From contig NZ_BOPG01000067.1 in NCBI RefSeq assembly GCF_016863635.1, forward strand, positions 1-64,000: 64,000 nt of DNA. The letters run 5' to 3'. This DNA is from Virgisporangium aurantiacum. Its GTDB lineage: Bacteria > Actinomycetota > Actinomycetes > Mycobacteriales > Micromonosporaceae. Below the pieces are notes generated by a model that was not told the DNA's origin, did not search any database, and saw nothing but the letters and a program-made list of their open reading frames with translations. Each line of letters opens with the position of its first letter. Position 1 is the stretch's first letter. Positions 16,330 through 25,074 of this stretch are shown here, piece after piece. The translations under genes were made by a program, and so were the position numbers.

Positions 16330-17130
16330 GTGACCTCCCCGCGCGGACGGCGTGTGCTCGTCGTCGAGAACGACCCCACCGACGACGTCCGTCTCCTCGG
16401 TGACTGGCTGGTCGAGGGCGGCCTGGAACTCGACGTGGTGCGCGCCCACGATGCTGCCGATGGAACCGGCGTGCTCCCGGCCGACCTCGACGGGTACGCG
16501 GCCCTGGTGGTGCTCGGCGGCGAGCAGAACGCGTACCCCGCGCCCGACGGAACACCCGGCGCGCCGTGGTTCCCGGCGCTGGAGAAACTGCTGCGCCGGG
16601 CGGTGCGGTACAAGGTCCCCACGCTGGGCGTGTGCCTCGGCGCCCAGTTGCTGGCCAGCGCCAACGCCGGCGCGGTCGAGCGCAGCACCGCCGGTCCGGA
16701 GATCGGGCCGACGCTGGTCGCCCGCCGCGACAAGGCCACCGACGACCCGTTGTTCGCCGAGGTGCCGATGGCGCCCGACGTGTTGCAGTGGCACCGCGAC
16801 GAGATCACCCGGCTGCCCGTCGGCGCCGTGCTGCTCGCCGCGTCGACGCACTACCCGCACCAGGCGTTCCGGCTCGGCCCGGCGGCCTGGGGGGTGCAGT
16901 TCCACATCGAGTGCGACATGGCGATGTTCGCCTCCTGGGCCTACGACGGCGCGCAGACGCTGGTCGACCTCGGCATCGACGCGGTGGCGCTGCTCACCGC
17001 CGTCGACGCGGCGATGCCCGACCTCGAAGAGGTGTGGCGGCCGTTCGCGCTGCGCTTCGCGGGGGTGGCGCTCGGATCGATCCCGGTGGCCACCGGCGGC
17101 CCGCGGTCGCTGCCGTTGCTGGGGGCCTGA
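16330..17130 (+). CDS. Class I glutamine amidotransferase-like protein
   Basis: The 266-residue protein has a class I GATase fold with nucleophile elbow GVCLGAQLL (Cys102) and the His192-Ile-Glu194 pair in VQFHIE, so the full catalytic triad is present. The oxyanion strand VVLGGEQNAYP is also clear. Stand-alone proteins of this type resemble the GMP-synthase amidotransferase domain and GuaA-like gamma-glutamyl hydrolases; the acceptor is unknown. It overlaps glnE by an ATGA, so the two are translated together, and this pairing suggests a link to glutamine pool control. Start is GTG with a leaderless-type promoter. Confidence 0.85.
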   Translation: MTSPRGRRVLVVENDPTDDVRLLGDWLVEGGLELDVVRAHDAADGTGVLPADLDGYAALVVLGGEQNAYPAPDGTPGAPWFPALEKLLRRAVRYKVPTLGVCLGAQLLASANAGAVERSTAGPEIGPTLVARRDKATDDPLFAEVPMAPDVLQWHRDEITRLPVGAVLLAASTHYPHQAFRLGPAAWGVQFHIECDMAMFASWAYDGAQTLVDLGIDAVALLTAVDAAMPDLEEVWRPFALRFAGVALGSIPVATGGPRSLPLLGA

Positions 17131-20000
17131 TGCGGCAGCTCCTGCGCTACGGCTTCGTCGACACCCGCAAGGCCGCCGAGCGGCTCGGCCCCGACGGCGC
17201 CAACCTGTGGGACGCCAACCAGCCGGTGAACGACCCGGCCGGGGAGCTGCTCGAGGTGTTCGCCTCGGTGGCCGACGCCGACCTCGCCGCGCAGCAGCTG
17301 CAACGGTTGTGCGAGAAGGCCGGCGACGCGCCGGTCGCCGCCGCGGTGAACGACTTCGCGATGTGGCGGCGGCTGCTCGCCGTCCTCGGCGCGTCGACGG
17401 TGCTCGGCGACCACCTCATCGCGAACCCCGACGACTGGAAGCTGCTCGGCCGGCCGGTCAACGGCGGCACGCTGGAGGAGGTCGCCGACGTTCCCGCCCT
17501 GCGGCTGGCGTACCGGCGCACGCTGCTGCGCATCGTCGCCGCCGACCTCACCGGCGCGTACCAGCTCGAAGAGACGATGGCGGCGCTGTCCGACCTGGCC
17601 GACCGCACGCTGGCGGCGGCGCTTGGGTTCGCCCGCGCCGAACGGGCGGCCGAGGCGGCGGCGTGCCGGCTCGCGGTGATCGCGATGGGCAAGTGTGGCG
17701 GACGGGAGCTCAACTACGTCAGCGACGTCGACGTGGTGTTCGTGGCCGAGCCCGCGGTCGACGATGGTGATGTCGAGGCGGCGCAGCGCGCCGGCGCCGT
17801 CCTCGCCGCCCGCACGATGACGATCTGCGCGATGGTCGCCTGGCCGGTCGACGCGGCGCTGCGGCCCGAGGGCGGGCACGGCCCGCTCACCCGCACCCTC
17901 GCGTCGTACGTCGCCTACTACACGAAGTGGGCGAAGACCTGGGAGTTCCAGGCGTTGCTGAAGTCGCGGTTCGCGGCCGGCGACCGCGAACTCGGCGAGG
18001 AATGGCTCGCCGCCGTACAACCCTTCATCTGGACGGCCGCGGAGCGCCCCGAGGCCGTCGAGGACATCCGCGCGATGCGCCGGCGCATCGTCGACGCGAT
18101 CCCACGGTCCGAAGTGGACCGTGAGATCAAGCGGGGGCCGGGCGGGCTGCGCGACATCGAGTTCGCGGTGCAGTTGCTGCAACTCGTGCACGGGCGGGCC
18201 GACGAGAAACTGCGCTCGCCGTCCACCGTGGTGGCGCTGCGCGAGCTGGCGCTGGGCGGCTACGTCGGTCGCGCCGACGGCGAGGCGCTGCTGCGGGCGT
18301 ACCGGTACCTGCGGATGGTGGAGCACCGGCTGCAGTTGCAACGGCTGCGCCGAACGCACACCGTCCCGGCCGATCCCGACGAGCTGCGGTGGCTGGCGCA
18401 GGCGTTGGGGTACCGGGCCAACGCGCAGCGCACGGCCGTCGAGGCGTTCCAGGCCGACTGGGCCAGCCACGCGACGGAGGTGCGGCGGCTGCACGCCAAA
18501 CTGCTGTACCGGCCGTTGCTGGAGGCCGTGGCCAAGGTGCCGTCGCAGGAGATGCGGATGTACCCGGAGTCGGCGAAGGCCCGGCTGGAGGTGCTCGGTT
18601 TCGCCGATCCGGCGGGCGCACTCCGTCACATAGAAGCCCTTACCGGCGGTGTGTCGCGCACCGCGGCGATCCAGCGGACGCTGCTGCCCGTGCTGCTGAG
18701 CGAGTTCGCCGACGCGCCGGAGCCCGACCGCGGCCTGCTCGCCTACCGGCAGGTGTCCGACAAGCTCGGCAGCACGCCGTGGTACCTGCGGCTGCTGCGC
18801 GACGAGGGACCGGTGGCGCTGCGCCTCGCGCGGCTGCTCGCCCTGTCCCGGTACCTCACCGACCTGCTGACCCGCGACCCGGAAGCGTTGCGGCTGCTCG
18901 CCGACGACGCCGAGCTGCAGCCGCGGCCGGTCGACTTCACGGCCACGGTGAAGCGCCACGCGGGCGATCCGGTGAAGGCGGTCACCGCGGTCCGCGCGCG
19001 CCGCCGCCGCGAACTGTTCCGGATCGCCGCCGCCGATCTGCTCGGCCTGGTCGACGTGTACCAGGTGTGTGACGCGCTCGCGCAGGTCACCGACGCCACC
19101 CTGGCGGGTGCGCTCGCGGCGGTCGACCCGGGCGGGCTGAGCTTCGCGATCATCGGCATGGGTCGCCTCGGTTCCTGCGAGATGAACTACCCGTCCGACG
19201 CCGACGTGCTGTTCGTGTACGAACCCGGTCCGGGCATGCCCGACGACCGCGCTGCGCAGGCCGCGCACGCGATGGCCGAGGAACTGCGGAAGCTGCTCTC
19301 GATGCCGACGCCCGACCCGCCGCTGGGCATCGACGCCGACCTGCGTCCGGAGGGCCGGCAGGGGCCACTGGTGCGTACGCTCGCCGCCTACGGCCAGTAC
19401 TACGACCGGTGGTCGAAGGTGTGGGAGGCGCAGGCGTTGCTGCGGGCCCGGTTCGTGGCCGGCGACGAGGGGCTGGGGGAGCGGTTCCTGGCCCTGGCCG
19501 ACCGGATGCGGTACCCGGCCGGCGGCCTGACCCGCGAACAGGTCACCGAGATCCGGCGGATCAAGGCCCGCGTCGACAACGAGCGGCTGCCGCGCGGTGC
19601 CGATCCGGCCCTGCACACCAAGCTCGGCCGCGGCGGGCTGGCCGACGTGGAGTGGACGGTGCAGCTGCTCCAACTGCGCCACGGCCACGAGCACGCCGGG
19701 CTGCGCACCACGCGGACGCTGGAGGCGTTGCGGGCGGCCGCGTCCGTCGAGCTGCTGTCCACTGTGGATGCCGGCGCGCTGGAGGCGGCGTGGGTGCTCG
19801 CCACCCAGGTCCGCAACGCGCTGACGCTGGTACGCGGCCGGCAGCAGGACCAGTTGCCGCGCCAGGGTGCCGAGGTCACGGCCGTCGCACGGGCGCTCGG
19901 CCGGCCCGCGAGCGTCAGCACCGGCGAGTTCGTCGACGAGTACCTCCGCACGATGCGCCGGGCCCGCCAGGTGGTGGAGCGCACGTTCGATGCGGGTTGA
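17130..20000 (+). CDS. glnE: Bifunctional glutamine synthetase adenylyltransferase/deadenylase
   Basis: The 956-residue protein contains two nucleotidyltransferase domains in tandem. The N-terminal (deadenylylating) domain has GKCGGRELNYVSDVDVVF near 187-204. The C-terminal (adenylylating) domain has GMGRLGSCEMNYPSDADVLF near 676-695. Each has a second conserved block (RPEGGHGPLTRT and RPEGRQGPLVRT). It attaches AMP to, or removes it from, Tyr402 of GlnA1 encoded at 23484-24908. The ATG at 17130 is set by overlap with the amidotransferase; the frame is open far upstream but lacks similarity there. Length is slightly under the ~1000 usual in actinobacteria. Confidence 0.96.
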   Translation: MRQLLRYGFVDTRKAAERLGPDGANLWDANQPVNDPAGELLEVFASVADADLAAQQLQRLCEKAGDAPVAAAVNDFAMWRRLLAVLGASTVLGDHLIANPDDWKLLGRPVNGGTLEEVADVPALRLAYRRTLLRIVAADLTGAYQLEETMAALSDLADRTLAAALGFARAERAAEAAACRLAVIAMGKCGGRELNYVSDVDVVFVAEPAVDDGDVEAAQRAGAVLAARTMTICAMVAWPVDAALRPEGGHGPLTRTLASYVAYYTKWAKTWEFQALLKSRFAAGDRELGEEWLAAVQPFIWTAAERPEAVEDIRAMRRRIVDAIPRSEVDREIKRGPGGLRDIEFAVQLLQLVHGRADEKLRSPSTVVALRELALGGYVGRADGEALLRAYRYLRMVEHRLQLQRLRRTHTVPADPDELRWLAQALGYRANAQRTAVEAFQADWASHATEVRRLHAKLLYRPLLEAVAKVPSQEMRMYPESAKARLEVLGFADPAGALRHIEALTGGVSRTAAIQRTLLPVLLSEFADAPEPDRGLLAYRQVSDKLGSTPWYLRLLRDEGPVALRLARLLALSRYLTDLLTRDPEALRLLADDAELQPRPVDFTATVKRHAGDPVKAVTAVRARRRRELFRIAAADLLGLVDVYQVCDALAQVTDATLAGALAAVDPGGLSFAIIGMGRLGSCEMNYPSDADVLFVYEPGPGMPDDRAAQAAHAMAEELRKLLSMPTPDPPLGIDADLRPEGRQGPLVRTLAAYGQYYDRWSKVWEAQALLRARFVAGDEGLGERFLALADRMRYPAGGLTREQVTEIRRIKARVDNERLPRGADPALHTKLGRGGLADVEWTVQLLQLRHGHEHAGLRTTRTLEALRAAASVELLSTVDAGALEAAWVLATQVRNALTLVRGRQQDQLPRQGAEVTAVARALGRPASVSTGEFVDEYLRTMRRARQVVERTFDAG

Positions 20001-21522
20001 TGTCCGGGTAGTCGCCTACGCTGTGGTGCTCGCGGGCGGCTACCTTCTGCTGCCGACCGTGGGCACCGATCTCGCGGCGCAGGTGGCCCGCGCCGACTTC
20101 ATTCGCGACGCGGGCTTCGCGCCGGTCGACCTCCGCTGGTACGGCGGCACCGTCCAATATGGATACAGCATCGTCGCGCCCGCGGTGATGGCGCTTCTCG
20201 GCGTGCGGGTCACGGGTGCCTTGGCGCTCGTGGTGTCGACGGTGGCGTTCGCCGTACTGCTGCGGCGCACCGGCGCGATCCGCCCGCGGCTCGGTATGGC
20301 GCTGGGCGGGCTGTGCTTCGCCGGAAACCTGGTGTCGGGGCGTACGACGTTCGCGCTCGGCGTCGCGTTCGGCCTCCTCGGGTTGCTCGCGCTCACCGCG
20401 CCGTGGCGGGTCGGGTGGCGGTGGGGGTGCGCCGCCACCGCCGTGGTGCTGGCGGCGACCACCAGCCCGGTCGCCGGTCTCTTCGCCGGCCTCGCCGGTG
20501 TCGCCTTGGCCGCCGGCTGCTGGCGCGATGCCGCGCGCCGGTGGGACGGCGTGGTGCTCGCCGGCTCCGCGGCCGTCGGGCTGGTCCCGACGACGCTGCT
20601 GTCCGATGTGGACGGATGGATGAACCTCGCGGCGACCGACACCGTGCGGGCCTGCGTCACCGGGCTGCTCGTGGCGGCGCTGGTGCCGCGACGGCCGGTG
20701 CGGGTCGGCGGCCTGCTGGCGGCGGCGGGGGTGCTGGCGGCGTTCCTCGTCCACACGCCGGTGGGCCTGAACGCCACCCGGCTGGCGACGATGTTCGCGG
20801 TGCCGGTGCTGGCGGCGTACGTCCCGCTGCCCCGCCCGGGCCTCGGCTCGCGTTTCGCGGGCGCCGCGGGCCTCGCCGTCGTGGCGGTGTGGCAGCCCCC
20901 GCTGATCGTGGCCGACCTGCGCGACGCCGGCAATCCCACCGCGGACCGCGCGTACTTCGCGCCCCTGCTGGCCGAGTTGCGCTCGCGTCGACCGGTGGGC
21001 CGGGTCGAGATCCCGCCCACGCGCGACTACTGGGAGGCGGCGTACGCCGCCCGCGACGTGCACCTGGCCCGCGGCTGGCTGCGGCAGGCCGACCTCGCCC
21101 GGAACCCGTTGTTCTTCACGGGTGCGCTCAGCGCGTCCGATTACGAGGCCTGGCTGCGCGAGCAGGGAGTGTCGTACGTCGCCCTGCCCACGATCGACGC
21201 CGCGGACTTCTCGTGGGTGGGCCGCCGCGAGGCGGCGCTGGTGCGCGGCGGACTGCCGTACCTGACCGAGGTGTGGCGCGGCGACGACTGGACACTGTAC
21301 GAAGTGGACGGTCGCCCGTCCATCGTGGACGGTGGCACCCTCGTGGCGACGGACGCCGGCTCGGTGACCGTCGACGTGCCCGCCGGATCGACGGTGGTCA
21401 AAATCCGCTATTCCGGGTGGCTCCGGGTGGATGATGCCCGGAACGCCCGGTTGGAACCTGGTCCTGCCGGCTGGACCCGTTTGGTGGCAACGGTTCCCGG
21501 ACGGTACCGCATCGACTCGTAG
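19990..21522 (+). CDS. Multi-pass membrane protein, unknown function
   Basis: The 510-residue protein has about eight to nine hydrophobic helices in the first ~310 residues (for example VVAYAVVLAGGYLLLP, ALALVVSTVAFAVLL, GLFAGLAGVALAAG, LLAAAGVLAAFLV), then a soluble C-terminal domain of ~200 residues with motifs PTRDYWEAAYAA and SDYEAWLREQGVSYVALP. Such a layout resembles GT-C-type membrane glycosyltransferases or their relatives, with an extracytoplasmic C-terminal domain, but I see no certain DD/DE motif beyond GTDLAAQVARADF near the N-terminus. The ATG at 19990 overlaps glnE by 11 bp. Confidence 0.7.
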   Translation: MRVDVRVVAYAVVLAGGYLLLPTVGTDLAAQVARADFIRDAGFAPVDLRWYGGTVQYGYSIVAPAVMALLGVRVTGALALVVSTVAFAVLLRRTGAIRPRLGMALGGLCFAGNLVSGRTTFALGVAFGLLGLLALTAPWRVGWRWGCAATAVVLAATTSPVAGLFAGLAGVALAAGCWRDAARRWDGVVLAGSAAVGLVPTTLLSDVDGWMNLAATDTVRACVTGLLVAALVPRRPVRVGGLLAAAGVLAAFLVHTPVGLNATRLATMFAVPVLAAYVPLPRPGLGSRFAGAAGLAVVAVWQPPLIVADLRDAGNPTADRAYFAPLLAELRSRRPVGRVEIPPTRDYWEAAYAARDVHLARGWLRQADLARNPLFFTGALSASDYEAWLREQGVSYVALPTIDAADFSWVGRREAALVRGGLPYLTEVWRGDDWTLYEVDGRPSIVDGGTLVATDAGSVTVDVPAGSTVVKIRYSGWLRVDDARNARLEPGPAGWTRLVATVPGRYRIDS

Positions 21523-21571
21523 CCACCTGCCTGATATCGTGCCGGCGGCATCGACGGGGGAGGGCGGCGCG

Positions 21572-22555
21572 ATGGAGCTTCACCGGCACTGGAAGACGGG
21601 CCTCTACGGTCCACTGTGGATCCTGGTGGCGATCGGGTGCTTTCTCGCGCCCACGCTGATCCTGCCGGCGCTCCGGTACGAGTTCTTCGTCGGCAACTGG
21701 ATCGCCTACCCGGCCGGTGCGGTGCTGCTGCTGATCGGTGCGTACACGATCCGCGACCACAGCAAGCCGTACCTGCTCCGGTTCGACGAGACCGGCGTGG
21801 TGTGGCGCGTCAGTAACGCGCACGGCGCCGTGCCGTGGCACGACGTGGTGCGGTTCGGCCTGGAGAAGAAGCCCGACGACGCGCCCCGGGTGAAGCCGAA
21901 ACACCTCACGTTGTGGCTGCGCCACCCGCTGCCGGGTGCCGGCGATCCCGACGTCGAACTGCAGGGGCTGGCCGGCTACCGGCTGGCCGAGGTCGGCGAA
22001 CTGGTGGAGTCGGCGGAGCAGATCGTCGCCGGGCTGCGCCGGTACACGCCCGCGCTGGAGACGGTCACCGGCGCGGCGGGCGCGACCGCTTTTGTCGAGC
22101 AGTTCGGCGGGGCGCCGGCCTCCTACGGCGACCGCCGCGCGCCGGCCGAGGGTGAGTGCGCCGTCTGCGGCAGCGCCCCGGCGTCGTTCGTCGTCCTGCA
22201 GTCCGTCGTCAGCGCCGCGGTGTTCCACTGGACCTCGGCCGAGCGTGGCTGGCGGTGCCGCGACTGCGCGCTCGCCACCTACCGGCACCTCACCGCCCGC
22301 ACCCTGCTCGGCTGCTGGTGGGGCGTCGGCGTGATCGGCGGCCCGGTCGTCGTCCTCGCCAACCGGCTGCGCATGCGCCCCGCCCTCCGGTTGGGCCCGC
22401 CCCAGCCGACGCCGGGCGTCGCCGCGCTGTCGCCCCGACCGCTCGATCCCGGCCCGCGCGTGCTGGCCCGCCCGGGCGGCATCGTCGGCACGCTGGTGGG
22501 GGTGGTCCTGACGCTGCTGGTCGCGTTCGTCATCTTCGCCCTGGCCACGACCTAG
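21572..22555 (+). CDS. Membrane protein with two CxxC-type motifs, unknown function
   Basis: The 327-residue protein has two N-terminal helices (LWILVAIGCFLAPTLILPAL and WIAYPAGAVLLLIGAYTI), then a PH-like soluble part with a WHDVVRFGLE strand. A CAVCG pair and a later CRDC pair (about residues 194-232) could bind zinc. Two more helices follow, one before and one after a Pro-rich loop (LLGCWWGVGVIGGPVVVLA and IVGTLVGVVLTLLVAFVIFAL). The ATG at 21572 follows a strong GGGGGAGGG site; the longer open frame is not used. I do not recognise a named family; it is probably an actinobacterial conserved protein. Confidence 0.7.
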   Translation: MELHRHWKTGLYGPLWILVAIGCFLAPTLILPALRYEFFVGNWIAYPAGAVLLLIGAYTIRDHSKPYLLRFDETGVVWRVSNAHGAVPWHDVVRFGLEKKPDDAPRVKPKHLTLWLRHPLPGAGDPDVELQGLAGYRLAEVGELVESAEQIVAGLRRYTPALETVTGAAGATAFVEQFGGAPASYGDRRAPAEGECAVCGSAPASFVVLQSVVSAAVFHWTSAERGWRCRDCALATYRHLTARTLLGCWWGVGVIGGPVVVLANRLRMRPALRLGPPQPTPGVAALSPRPLDPGPRVLARPGGIVGTLVGVVLTLLVAFVIFALATT

Positions 22556-22601
22556 GTTCGGCACGCGAGGGGCCGCCCCGGCAACCGTGGGCTCGGAATT
22601 C

Positions 22602-22653
22602 CGGATCTTGGACTGCGCGAGGTGCCATAGCCCCTCCGGGAGTCCAAGATCCG
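22602..22653. repeat. Intergenic palindromic element, 13-bp arms
   Basis: CGGATCTTGGACT (22602-22614) and AGTCCAAGATCCG (22641-22653) are perfect inverted copies around a 26-bp centre that has its own GAGG/CCTC pairing. It lies between the convergent membrane-protein and acetyltransferase genes, so it can serve as a terminator. Its length and sequence resemble dispersed intergenic palindromes I recall from Micromonosporaceae genomes. Confidence 0.7.
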
Positions 22654-22689
22654 CAAAGCGTGCCGTCGCAGTGCGAGCGTGCGCCCGGC

Positions 22690-23181
22690 CTACAGCGTGC
22701 GGTGCATGATGTGGATGTCGACCAGGCCGTTCGTGCGGTGGTGGTAGGCCTGCGGCACGGTGCCGACGATCGAGAACCCGAGTGACTTCCACAGGGCGAT
22801 CGCGCCGGTGTTGGTCGACACGACGGCGTTGAACTGCATCGCCACGTACTTCAGTTCGGTGGCCCGGCGCAGGCAGTGCTCGGCCAGCTGGCGCCCGACA
22901 CCCTGGCCGCGCGTCGCCGGCGCCACCATGAACCCGGCGTTGGCGATGTGCGCCCCCGGCCCCACCGCGTTCGGCTTGAGCAGGTAGGTCCCGACGACCG
23001 AGCCGGTATCGACGGCCACGTACGTCTCGGCGGGCGGATCCGGGAACCAGATCCGCTGGGCCTGCTCGGCCGACGTGAACGGGTCGTACATGTACGTCTC
23101 CTGGGCGGAGACGATGGCCTGCCAGAGCGGCCACACCGCCGGCCAGTCGACAATGCTGGCCCGCCGGATCTCAATCGTCAC
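22690..23181 (-). CDS. GNAT-family N-acetyltransferase
   Basis: This 163-residue single-domain protein has the GNAT acetyl-CoA loop RGQGVGRQLAEH and the downstream strand AVVSTNTGAIALWKSLGF. It resembles the RimI/phosphinothricin-type acetyltransferases that acetylate amines of small molecules or protein N-termini; the substrate cannot be assigned. The GTG at 23181 (VTIEIRRASIVDW) is chosen because this is where GNAT similarity begins; the open frame continues upstream through glnA1 antisense and is not coding there. Confidence 0.88.
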   Translation of the reverse strand: MTIEIRRASIVDWPAVWPLWQAIVSAQETYMYDPFTSAEQAQRIWFPDPPAETYVAVDTGSVVGTYLLKPNAVGPGAHIANAGFMVAPATRGQGVGRQLAEHCLRRATELKYVAMQFNAVVSTNTGAIALWKSLGFSIVGTVPQAYHHRTNGLVDIHIMHRTL

Positions 23182-23255
23182 GATTGCAGCGTATATTGCC
23201 GATCTTGGCGGCCGGACCCCACGGTCGATCATGAGGCGCCCGCGGTGAAAGGGCG

Positions 23256-23261
23256 TAGCCT
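23256..23261 (+). promoter_or_regulatory. -10 element of the 51-residue CxxC protein
   Basis: TAGCCT ends 8 bp before the ATG at 23270. The GGGG just before the ATG could serve as a weak ribosome site, or the mRNA could be nearly leaderless. Confidence 0.4.
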
Positions 23262-23269
23262 CCGGGGAC

Positions 23270-23425
23270 ATGAGAAGGCCCTGGGCATGCCGGCTCGGGT
23301 GGCATTCGTGGGTCCGGCGACACGACACGCCCGACCCGAATGCGCGGGTCTGCCGGCGTTGCGGCAAGCTCGACGATTTCGGCGGAGGAATGACCGGGCT
23401 GGGGGGAATGGGTCCCGGCGGATGA
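23270..23425 (+). CDS. 51-residue CxxC/His small protein
   Basis: The ORF encodes MRRPWACRLGWHSWVRR, a short polar stretch, then VCRRCGKLDDF and a Gly-rich tail. The Cys7, His12, Cys28-RR-Cys31 pattern looks like a small zinc knuckle. I recall similar short actinobacterial proteins of the type CxxGxHxW(V/E)RR...CxRCGK. A -10-like TAGCCT sits just upstream and the GC-rich third positions fit coding. It is divergent from the acetyltransferase and convergent with glnA1. Function is unknown. Confidence 0.6.
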   Translation: MRRPWACRLGWHSWVRRHDTPDPNARVCRRCGKLDDFGGGMTGLGGMGPGG

Positions 23426-23483
23426 CCGAAGCGGCGGCCACCCCGGTCCGGAGACCGGCATGACCGCCGCTGGGAAAGCAGGA

Positions 23484-24908
23484 TCAGACGTCGAAGTACA
23501 TCGCGAACTCGTGCGGCGTCGGCCGGAGTCGGACCGGGTCGACCTCGTTGTCGCGCTTGTAGCCGACCCACGTCTCGATCAGGTCGGGCGTGAACACGCC
23601 GCCCTCGAGCAGGAAGTTGTGGTCGGCCTCGAGCGAGTCGAGCACCTCGGTGAGCGAACCCGGGATGGTCTTCACGTTGGCGAACTCGTCCGGGGGCAGG
23701 TCGTACAGGTCCTTGTCGATCGGCTCCGGCGGCTCGATCTTGTTCTTGATGCCGTCGAGGCCGGCCATCATCATCGCCGAGAAGGCGAGGTACGGGTTGG
23801 CCGACGGGTCGGGCACGCGGAACTCGACGCGCTTGGCCTTGGCGTTGCTGCCCGTGACCGGGATGCGGGTGCAGGCCGAGCGGTTGCGCTGCGAGTAGAC
23901 CAGGTTGACCGGCGCCTCGAAGCCCGGCACCAGCCGGCGGTACGAGTTGACGGTCGGGTTGGTGAACGCGCAGAGCGACGGCGCGTGCTTCAGCAGGCCG
24001 CCGATGTACCAGCGGGCCATGTCGCTCAGGCCGGCGTAGCCGGTCTCGTCGTAGAACAGCGGCTCGCCGCCCAGCCACAGCGACTGGTGCGTGTGCATGC
24101 CCGAGCCGTTGTCGCCGAACAGCGGCTTCGGCATGAACGTCGCGGTCTTGCCGGCGTGCCACGCGGTGTTCTTGACGATGTACTTGAACAGCTGCAGCTG
24201 GTCACCGGCGTGCAGCAGCGTCGAGAACTTGTAGTTGATCTCGGCCTGGCCGGCGGTGCCCACCTCGTGGTGCGAACGCTCGACCGTGTAGCCGACCTGG
24301 ATCAACCGCTGAACGATCTGGTCGCGCAGGTCGGCGTAGTGGTCGACCGGCGGAACCGGGAAGTAGCCGCCCTTGTAGGTGGTCTTGTAGCCGCGGTTGC
24401 CGCCCGACTCCTCGCGACCGGTGTTCCACCAGCCCTCGACCGAGTCGATGTAGTAGAACGCCTGGTGCGGGCTTGTTTCGTGCCGGATGGAGTCGAAGAT
24501 GTAGAACTCCGCCTCCGGGCCGAAGTACGCGGTGTCGGCGATGCCGCTGGCCGCGAGATAGGCCTCCGCCTTCTTCGCCACGTTACGCGGGTCGCGCGAG
24601 TAGGCCTCCCGCGTGAACGGGTCGTGGATGAAGAAGTTCAGCGCCACGGTCTTCTCGGTGCGGAACGGGTCGACGAACGCGCTCGCCACGTCGGGGAGCA
24701 GCAGCATGTCGGACTCGTGGATCTGCTGGAAGCCGCGGATGGACGAGCCGTCGAAGGCAAGACCGTCGCTGAAGACTTTCTCGTCGAACGATTCGACCGG
24801 CACGTTGAAGTGCTGCATGACGCCGGGCAGGTCGCAGAACCGAACGTCGACGAAACGGACGCCTTCGTCCTTGATGTATCTGAGGAGCTCGTCGGAATTG
24901 GCGAACAC
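23484..24908 (-). CDS. glnA: Glutamine synthetase type I
   Basis: This 474-residue GlnA1 has the N-terminal GLAFDGSSIRGF, metal ligands in GPEAEFYIFD, HHEVGTAGQAEI, the ATP-site KPLFGDNGSGMHTH, and the adenylylation motif KDLYDLPP with Tyr402 as AMP acceptor for GlnE. It ends in the conserved HEFAMYFDV. It condenses glutamate and ammonia using ATP and is the main ammonium-assimilating enzyme. The start is GTG after a GGAGGA ribosome site. GlnR-like half-sites lie 111-137 bp upstream. Synteny with glnE and glnA2 matches, from memory, the mycobacterial nitrogen cluster. Confidence 0.97.
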   Translation of the reverse strand: MFANSDELLRYIKDEGVRFVDVRFCDLPGVMQHFNVPVESFDEKVFSDGLAFDGSSIRGFQQIHESDMLLLPDVASAFVDPFRTEKTVALNFFIHDPFTREAYSRDPRNVAKKAEAYLAASGIADTAYFGPEAEFYIFDSIRHETSPHQAFYYIDSVEGWWNTGREESGGNRGYKTTYKGGYFPVPPVDHYADLRDQIVQRLIQVGYTVERSHHEVGTAGQAEINYKFSTLLHAGDQLQLFKYIVKNTAWHAGKTATFMPKPLFGDNGSGMHTHQSLWLGGEPLFYDETGYAGLSDMARWYIGGLLKHAPSLCAFTNPTVNSYRRLVPGFEAPVNLVYSQRNRSACTRIPVTGSNAKAKRVEFRVPDPSANPYLAFSAMMMAGLDGIKNKIEPPEPIDKDLYDLPPDEFANVKTIPGSLTEVLDSLEADHNFLLEGGVFTPDLIETWVGYKRDNEVDPVRLRPTPHEFAMYFDV

Positions 24909-25018
24909 GCGGTCCTCCAGGCTTCGTGCTCGTAGGTGAACTCAATCTGACCCGGCTCGTCGCCTCGCTCGGCGACAAACCAGCTGCTTGAAAGCTATGG
25001 CGGAGGCGTTGCCCGGCC

Positions 25019-25045
25019 GTGTCTCGATTGTTTCGACCGTGTTTC
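25019..25045 (-). promoter_or_regulatory. GlnR-like triple half-site upstream of glnA1
   Basis: On the minus strand GAAAC (complement of 25041-25045), six bases, GAAAC (complement of 25030-25034), six bases, GACAC (complement of 25019-25023) gives three half-sites at strict 11-bp phase. This matches the a-site/b-site geometry of actinobacterial GlnR boxes (gTnAC-n6-GaAAC). Confidence 0.6.
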
Positions 25046-25074
25046 AGCGACCCGATCTTAAATCGGTGAGCCGA

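Noticed and set aside
16941..19694. 917-codon minus-strand frame opposite glnE
   Set aside because: High-GC third-position bias opens antisense frames; glnE on the plus strand has complete motifs.
23182..23461. 96-codon minus-strand frame between the acetyltransferase and glnA1
   Set aside because: No ribosome site or similarity; the plus-strand 51-residue ORF in the same place has motif and promoter support.
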